DNA of 37,545 nucleotides from Chalara sp. BL73 (Eukaryota; Ascomycota; Leotiomycetes; Helotiales). Numbering within the stretch: the first letter of the stretch is position 1; every line of letters starts with the position of its first letter. The stretch spans positions 1 to 37,545 of the forward strand of contig CAKJVC010000141.1 of NCBI GenBank assembly GCA_918026815.1, written 5' to 3'. Position numbers and translations under genes: made by a program. The notes beneath the pieces are model-generated. The model did not search any database. It saw only the letters and a list, made by a program, of their open reading frames with translations, and had not been told where the DNA came from. Of this stretch, positions 31,615 to 37,545 are shown piece by piece.

Positions 31615-32672
31615 ATGAATAAATCTAGTCTCGACATTATAGAGGACTGTGACAGGCATGTACCAATTTCGACATCTATCTATAGCCTGGAGCCTTCAAC
31701 GTTGGTGCCTAACCGAATTTCAGATTTCCCCGACCACAAGATGACTACGAGCTATATCTCCGTCATGTGAATAGTTATTATCACTTTCGTATCTCCTCCT
31801 GCTCGGTGACCCTAGGCTATGTCCTTGACTATGTCGCCGAGATATTCGCTGCTCAGCCAGGCTGGAGGAAAGATGACACGGGAACCCCTCGCACCCTGAC
31901 AATTGTGGCCGGTGACGATGAAGCATCGCGTTCGAAGGTAGTCGCCGAAACGTTGGCTGCGATGCGGTCTACCAAGAAGTTCGAGGTACTTGAAGGCTGG
32001 CGTAATGAGCATAAATCTGTATTTGGTCCGAAGGGAGAGGTATTATTTACTATCGAGCGCTCCGCTGTTCCGCTCCTCGGCGTCATGAATTATCATGTTT
32101 TTATGACAGCATACACCCGAAGCGCGGATAATGAGTTACGGATATGGATCTCTCGTCGTGCTGAGACGAAGACCTACCCTCACCTGCTGGAAGTCATCCT
32201 TTCGGGAGGGATAGCAGCAGGTGAGAAGCCCTATGACACATTAATAAGAGAGGCAAAGGAAGAAGCTTCTCTCCCGGAAGAACTATTACGATCACGTGTC
32301 AAGAGCACTGGTATGGTCAGCTGGTTTGAGATCCGTGATGATCGTGCTGGAGGTGAAGTTGGTCTATTGGTGCCGGGAGCGCACTATGTCTATGACTGCG
32401 AGCTCCCCGACGATGTGGTCCCTACACCGGGGGATGATGAGGTTGAAGACTTCCAATTGTGGACTGTGGAGGAGGTAAGACAAGGGTTACAACGCAGGGA
32501 GTTTAAACCTGGAGTAGGCCACATTATACTTGATTTCTTCGTCAGGCATGGGGTCATCACCGAAGAAAATGATCCAGATTATGTGGAGTTACTATCGCGG
32601 CTCCATCGCCGGTTGGAATTCCCACTAAGACGAGGTCAACATGCTGGGCGTTATGACGAAGAGAGCGGCTAG
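31615..32672 (+). CDS. Nudix hydrolase (thiamine-pyrophosphokinase-related, YJR142W-like)
   Basis: Two exons, 31615-31655 and 31724-32672, with a 68-nt GC-AG intron (donor AG/GCATGT, branch CTAAC at 31710-31714, acceptor TTTCAG). The product is 329 aa, the usual fungal size. Splicing joins SLDIIEDCDR to FPRPQDDYELYLRHV, the family's normal N-terminus. Residues in the middle carry a perfect Nudix box, GGIAAGE-x7-REAKEEASL, for binding of the diphosphate-metal substrate. The C-terminus includes FFVRHGVITEENDPDYVEL, also family-typical. Relatives such as yeast YJR142W act on damaged thiamine diphosphates, so removal of faulty cofactor is a reasonable but unproved role. No lesion was found, which stands out among the relics around it. 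Confidence 0.9.
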
Positions 32673-33130
32673 AGGAAACTTGTCGAAAAGAGGTCAAGTC
32701 AGGCGTCGCCCAGAGCCTCTTAAGACCCTTAAGGTTTGGCTGGATTCTGCGCTTAAATTCATCAGACTTGATTCAATAACACGGTTTTTTCCTTGTAAAC
32801 GACAGCAAAGCTTGACTGAGTGGTGACTTTATAATTCTTGTGCCAACCTTTAAAATTAATCCTTATAACGTGATGAGGTACCGAGAAGATCAATTTTAAC
32901 TAACTCTGGCTACGTTAGCAATTCTACTATATCTTGTACTTTCCGGAGTGATATAGATGTTTTTGAGACGTCTTGGGTTAAAAGGCAGGACCAATTGAGA
33001 CACCAGCTAGCGTACTAATAATTTCTCTAAATAAAAGGGGCACATGATTTTGAGAACAATTTTGTTCAATACTCCAAAACGAATCTAGCCTGCTTAATAC
33101 TAATAACTGCCTACAAAAACCATGACAGCA
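32673..33130. other. no supported gene
   Basis: About 450 bp between the Nudix gene and the second dioxygenase fragment. No convincing upstream exon for that fragment could be found here. Confidence 0.5.
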
Positions 33131-33522
33131 CAAATACAACAGGCACTCCAACAAGACCACGCCAAGCCTCGCTTCCGTCCTTGACACCTCTGCAACACGA
33201 AGCAATAGGTGCACTCCACGCGATCGGAAAACAGGTTGCCCATTCTTTCGACTCCTGGGCTGGTGATATTGTTTTCTGCAACTACCTGCGAATGATGCAT
33301 GCACATGAGGCGTATATTGATGGCGAGGGGGAGTTTAACCATACTAAGCGGCATCTGCTTCGGCTGATTCTCAATGATGAAAGAAATGCTTCACAGTGGG
33401 GGCTCCCCGAGCAGCTTGAACTGGCTTGGAAGGAATTGTATGACCACCCGTCGCTAGAAGAAATATTTTCTGTTGCGGAGAAGCTTTTTTCGTACAAATC
33501 AGTCACAGCTGATACTGCGTGA
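33131..33522 (+). pseudogene. second TauD-type dioxygenase C-terminal fragment
   Basis: The frame runs GTPTRPRQASLPSLTPLQHE, GALHAIGKQVAHSF, WAGDIVFCNYLRMMHAHEAY and KRHLLRLILNDERNA, then YDHPSLEEIFSV to a TGA. It has the same layout as the C-terminal third of TauD/TfdA dioxygenases, including the distal His region (MMHAHE) and the Arg strand (RHLLRLIL). The N-terminal part with the HxD iron site is absent within the preceding 450 bp. It is divergent from the fragment at 25646-26023, so it derives from a different paralogue and is not a recent duplicate. A short intron could end at GACAG (33123-33127), but no matching exon was found. Confidence 0.7.
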
Positions 33523-33762
33523 GCATCTACTGTGCTTAACTACTCAAGGCAGGGTCCTGAACTCGAGGATTAGATCCAGGCAGGAGCGCAAGATTTTCTC
33601 TTCGTCGTCCTCTTTTTTCTCCTTCATAAATTAGTTATATAGTAAATTTGTTGCTTGGCACCGGTTCTATCTAGATTCTTTTTCGCCCTCACGTCCTTCT
33701 GTCAAGAGCATACTTCACGCTCATATAATAGGCCAAGGGCCATAAACTTGGCGCTATAGCAC
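33523..33762. other. no supported gene
   Basis: AT-rich spacer. A small inverted repeat GCCAAG/CTTGGC sits near 33733-33753. Confidence 0.5.
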
Positions 33763-33984
33763 CTATTCGGGCGATGATCGTGGCTTAGAAGCATAATAGC
33801 CAATGGTAATATCGAAGCATTTGGGATCGATATCATCCCCATCAACATGAACATCAGCAATATGGTTGAATCCCTCCACGAACGCTATCCTCTGCCCCAT
33901 CCTCAACGGGAGTGTACCTTGATTAACTCCATCCATATCAGCCAGTCGTTTGCCCCGATTTAACAGGATAGTTTCATGGCCCCG
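33763..33984 (-). pseudogene. unknown protein, C-terminal exon
   Basis: A 74-codon open frame preceded by an acceptor-like CTGGTAG and ended by TAG. It reads RGHETILLNRGKRLADMDG, LPLRMGQRIAFVEGFNHIAD and KCFDITIGYYAS. The pattern of alternating hydrophobic residues suggests beta strands. An upstream exon ending HKWK near 34090 could join through a 107-nt intron with donor GTATGC. No start codon and no family were recognised, so it is listed as a partial or broken gene. Confidence 0.35.
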
Positions 33985-34353
33985 CTACCAGTAAGCTGGG
34001 TTGCATAACAATTTTAGCGAGATTGTATCCTGGAAAGTATCTTCAATTGGTATAAAATACTAAAAGATGAAATTATCAGAGACGCGCATACTTTCCATTT
34101 GTGTCGCTCACCGTTTTTGTAACTCGTTCTGTGCGTGCAATAATCTCGTCTCTGCGTTGTGAACCGGAAGTCACTAGATGTTCACCTTATATTAGTTATA
34201 CATTGGTAAATAAAGCTATGAGAAGACTTTTCAACAGAATGAGCCTTTCGGACCGCCGAACTGGCCATTCCGAGGAGAATTCTTCTCGAATGACCAGAAG
34301 CTGAGTCAAACAACAACGGGGCTGGTGAGTTTCTTGCTGTCAAAGAACATTTC

Positions 34354-34675
34354 CTACTGGGCGGAAGGCTCGGACCCATCTTCAGTCTCGTTGTACTCAT
34401 CCTCGACCACGAGGACTACCCCTGTAGGATCTGTTATCAGATCCCAAAACAAATCGCAGAAGGAAAGGAAGGCGCCCTCGGGGAGCTTTTCGTAATATGG
34501 CCTCTCGAACTCAAATATTTCTGAATGTCGGAAGCCTGCCAGGCCAACGAATAGGATAGGCGCAAAGGCAAGACAACACCCTGATACTAAATAAATAATT
34601 GATGGCCGATTCGTGGCATTGTTATGATCTGATATTGCGCGGTGTTTGCACTCGCTAATCAGGTAATCTACATTG
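34354..34675 (-). pseudogene. unknown membrane protein fragment
   Basis: A 106-codon frame that follows an acceptor-like AAAG and ends with TAG at 34354. It contains one clear membrane segment (YLVSGCCLAFAPILFVGLAG), then FEFERPYYEKLPEGAFL, FCDLFWDLITDPTGVVLVV and an acidic tail EDEYNETEDG. The same frame stays open for 14 codons beyond the stop. No start codon, upstream exon or family was identified. It is likely the 3' part of a gene, possibly broken. Confidence 0.4.
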
Positions 34676-35056
34676 CTTTACTAGTTGGGAATGTGTCACA
34701 GGCCCTACTGCTTGACTATCAGATCTCATAATGGAAGGTGTGCCATTTTGTACACGGGCGAGATGGGTACAAACTATGCCGACACGTTTGGTAGCGATGA
34801 GCTGAGCAATCGTCTGAACGATGAACAATTTCTCGAGCTAGTGGGATGGGTAGGAGCTGGGGTCAGCCCGATCTGTTAGCAAACGCACTATTCTATCCTG
34901 CATGATCTTGGTTCTTCACAGCATTGGATGCTTTTAGAGCAACTAATTTTAAACAGAATCATTGCTATTATTACCACGATAACCCAAGTGTGAATTTCTG
35001 ACCTAAACATATCATTTGTCCATGTTCAAGGAGTACTTCCTCCACTCCTTTTATCT
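34676..35056. other. no supported gene
   Basis: A plus-strand 64-codon ORF at 34685-34879 reads GTNYADTFGSDELSNRLN and EQFLELVGW, which looks more protein-like than chance, but no start context, partner exon or family was found. Confidence 0.4.
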
Positions 35057-35850
35057 TTACATCGGCACAGCTGGACCTCCTCTCGCTGTCTCTTCACTTA
35101 GCTGCTCTCCTAACCCGTCCAACTCCTCCTTGCGGCCCTCTCATCATAAATACCCGCATTCTCGAAATCAATTAGTTTAACTTTCACCTCCCCTATCCCT
35201 TCGTCAACGAGAAAGTTATACCAATTCAAGTCCCCATGAACAAATCCGCTTTTATGAAAACTCCCCACCACTTCCTCACAAGCGCCATAGCCTTTAATCC
35301 CCGCTTTTCTCTCTTCCACTTTCTCAATCAGCAATCCCATGACTCGTCCATTCCTTACGAGGTGGCCGAGGAAAACAGGAGCCCACGTTACCGTCCCCGT
35401 GGTGCTTAACCTGCGGTAAACCCAAGTCTCCCGCTCCACTTGCGGGATCTCGAACTCAAAGCTTGCGATCTTCGCCAGGGCGGTTTTGTTGCCTTCCTAT
35501 TCAACCTCGAATGTACGTAGATTGAAGCGTCTAACGCGGGTTAACGTTAGGATATCGATCCTTTTCGGATGCCAGATGGCCGTCACAGCATCTAATTGCC
35601 TAGAAGATATAGAGCGAGTTAGAGAACCGCGGCCATCGTTACTAACTGTCATGGTCGTCTAGTCGCCGGGGATATGGGAGGCAAGTTGTCGATCAGCAGT
35701 GGTGGGAAGCAGAGAATGTTTGAGTAGTTGTATACCTTCGGCTTGATAGAGATGTATCTGACGCGATCGCCAACTTGGATCCTGTCGTCAGAATCGTTTT
35801 GGTCGTGACGACATCGATAGCACGGTCGCGTCTTTGAAGGTCAGGCGTTA
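35057..35850 (-). pseudogene. kinase-like (APH-fold) fungal protein, multiply disrupted
   Basis: Relic of a fungal kinase-like family, often annotated as protein kinase-like or aminoglycoside phosphotransferase-like. Frame 1 (35845-35660) reads DRIQVGDRVRYISIKPKV and ILCFPPLLIDNLPP. A frameshift leads to frame 2 from 35652, with TAIWHPKRIDILTLTR. An in-frame TAG at 35497-35499 follows. The frame resumes as LAKIASFEFEIPQVERETW, GRVMGLLIEKVEE, the catalytic loop FVHGDLNWYNFLV and KLIDFENAG. A last frameshift near 35121-35135 moves to EELDGLGEQLSEET and RGGPAVPM before TAA. Catalytic Asp and Asn in the HGDLNWYN loop and the metal-binding Asp in IDFE are kept, so the loss of function is recent relative to the other kinase relics. 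Confidence 0.8.
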
Positions 35851-37545
35851 CTCGGCTCTGGTCAAACAGATTCAAACCACTCTCGAAGTCGCAATGTTGA
35901 CTATTAGAGTCTTGATATTGCAATCTTGCCGAGACGGGACTTCGCGAGGAATCCTTTCGGTGGTGATATCGTAGTCTACCGTTTCAAACAATCATGCGCC
36001 TTAAAATTCAGGCGCACGTATGGGTATAGACGGTAGGTGCTTCATAAATACGTGACACATCTACGACTCCAGGCAAGTAAGGCAAGCAGCGGCAAGGTGT
36101 TGAGAGACTAGCTGCCACCAAACTGTACCATCTCTTGTTCTCATTTATTGCTGTTCGCAGGTTCATAGCTGCCAGGTTGCTTTAATGTGCATAAAAGCAA
36201 CGCCCCTCCCAAAATAAGGTTAATTCTTGCCAATAAACGTGGCGGCCAATCTTCAATCGGTCTGTTAGTGGTTGCAAACGCTTTGTGTTCCACTCCGTAA
36301 ACTATGATGTCTTTTACTTTTGGGACCGCACAGCGGTACCAATACTCAATGGCACCAACAACACCCAACAGGGTAGGGGGGGTGGTTAGCTTTTTTTTGA
36401 CAGAATCCTTATCCTATTACGGGTCTGGCCAGGAAATTGTGAGTCACTTGACACAGAGCCTCAATTGTGGCTGGAGAGGTGACACAACGGTTACGACGGA
36501 GGTAGATGCCTGCAATATCGGCGCTCGGCTCCGCGTTATTTCTATAAACTACACTCTATCTGTAGCTACATAGTCAAATCAACGGCAGTGAGATTACCTC
36601 GACTAGGCTCATGACACCGTAGAGCTAAGTATTATTTTAATTCTGCCTAGTGCGTGATTGTTGTTTAAATTTCAACATCTGGAAAAGTCAAAAAGCAACT
36701 GGCAGCCACACGGTAGCAAGCAAATCTTTGAATAATATTTTTGTTGATTTTCTTCTCCCACAGCTACAAAACGAAGATAGTACACGCCAAAATGTCAAGA
36801 AAAGGTTGGGAACCGGATGTCGCTAAGGAGATGCACAAAACTAGTAGAATCCTGTTGAAGGCCATATGTGTCACGTGAACTGTCACGTGATCACTGTACG
36901 GAATAGGTTTGGTCTCAGCCTACAATATGTATATATCACTCGTTTTCTCTCATTCTGTAGAAGAATCAAGCACTTTTCACTTCAATAAATCCTTTGGTAC
37001 AGGCATCTTACTTCTAATTCCTCGGGACTTGTCAAAAAGACGTAAATTGCGGGCTCGCTCTCCATTGATTAGCTGGTTTGATAGTCACATCCTTTGAGAG
37101 CTTATAGTGCCCTTATAACATACCAATGCCAACTTAAACTGGCTTTGAAGTCTGACATTCAAAACCTAACAGTGTTTCTGTCGCAAGTCGTCAGAGACCA
37201 GCACTTGCCAAGCAAAAAACTCTAAAAAACTCGAGATGTGGTCCGAGAACGAGACTACAGAGTACTTCCTATGACAAATTTATCACATGGGAAAAGGTTG
37301 TAACGGCCAAGTTTATGAACATGGTAGGGGTCGGGACAAGTGACGAAAGACAGCGTAAGTGCCGACTCTAGTGGAAGGATTGGTCTGATCGTTACTGAAT
37401 TGCGGAAGGCGCAATTATCATCTGAGAGAGACAGCAAACAAATGTCAAGAGCGATTCTCTTCGGGTTATGCTCGAACGATATTGTTCTGTATTTGAGTCG
37501 ACAAGTAGTAGAATTATAATTGTATTGGCACTCTCTCCTAAGTCC
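35851..37545. other. no supported gene
   Basis: About 1.7 kb to the window end. ORFs at 36141-36368, 36304-36573 and 37255-37437 lack motifs. The only notable element is a pair of E-boxes at 36871-36890. Confidence 0.5.
36871..36890. promoter_or_regulatory. tandem TCACGTGA E-box pair
   Basis: TCACGTGA at 36871-36878 and again at 36883-36890, centre to centre 12 bp, close to one helical turn. CACGTG is bound by bHLH proteins such as Cbf1 and Pho4 in fungi. No gene start lies directly next to it, although the window ends 650 bp downstream. Confidence 0.5.

Noticed and set aside
1..37545. CRISPR array, rRNA, intact transposon or biosynthetic core enzyme
   Set aside because: No regularly spaced repeats, rRNA-like sequence, transposase or reverse transcriptase motifs, or PKS/NRPS domains were seen.

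Overview
The window is nuclear DNA of a filamentous ascomycete (Pezizomycotina). The evidence is short introns of 42-94 nt with GTNNGT donors, CTAAC-like branch points and YAG acceptors, plus fungus-type orthologues of ADE1, SRB8/MED12, SF3A1 and SEC2. Two protein families largely restricted to filamentous ascomycetes also occur: DUF6594 and a Zn2Cys6 regulator family with a long conserved C-terminus. A Leotiomycete-like genome is a reasonable guess from protein flavour, but no rRNA or other marker is present to settle it.

The layout is a conserved housekeeping core between two decayed, gene-poor flanks. The left flank (1-6000) holds a multiply broken DUF6594 gene at the edge, an unassigned broken coding stretch near 1.75-2.1 kb, and an apparently intact two-exon gene for a 61-aa secreted peptide with six cysteines (4043-4272, minus), followed by inverted repeats. 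The core (6.0-20.4 kb) has ADE1 (+), a three-exon Asterix/PAT10 gene (-), MED12 (+, four exons, 1511 aa), SF3A1 (-, three introns all of length 3n and stop-free) and SEC2 (-, with an 8-nt first coding exon). All five look intact. They serve general cell functions (purine synthesis, ER membrane-protein biogenesis, Mediator kinase module, U2 snRNP, Rab activation for exocytosis) and do not form a single pathway.

The right flank (20.4-37.5 kb) is mostly a gene graveyard. It contains three kinase-like relics, two C-terminal pieces of TauD-type dioxygenases, and a nearly full-length Zn2Cys6 regulator. The regulator carries a nonsense codon, a frameshift in an A run and a lost zinc ligand; two of these changes fit C-to-T change at CpA, the pattern of repeat-induced point mutation. 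Among the relics sit an apparently intact Nudix hydrolase gene using a GC-AG intron (31615-32672, +), a cryptic two-exon 118-aa ORF of unknown function (30749-31181, +), and fragments of unknown families. No rRNA, complete tRNA, CRISPR array or intact transposon was seen.

All splice sites are inferred from the DNA and from the reading frames of the expected proteins. Exon coordinates given in the evidence fields were checked for frame by hand. Domain assignments come from recognition of motifs, not from a search.
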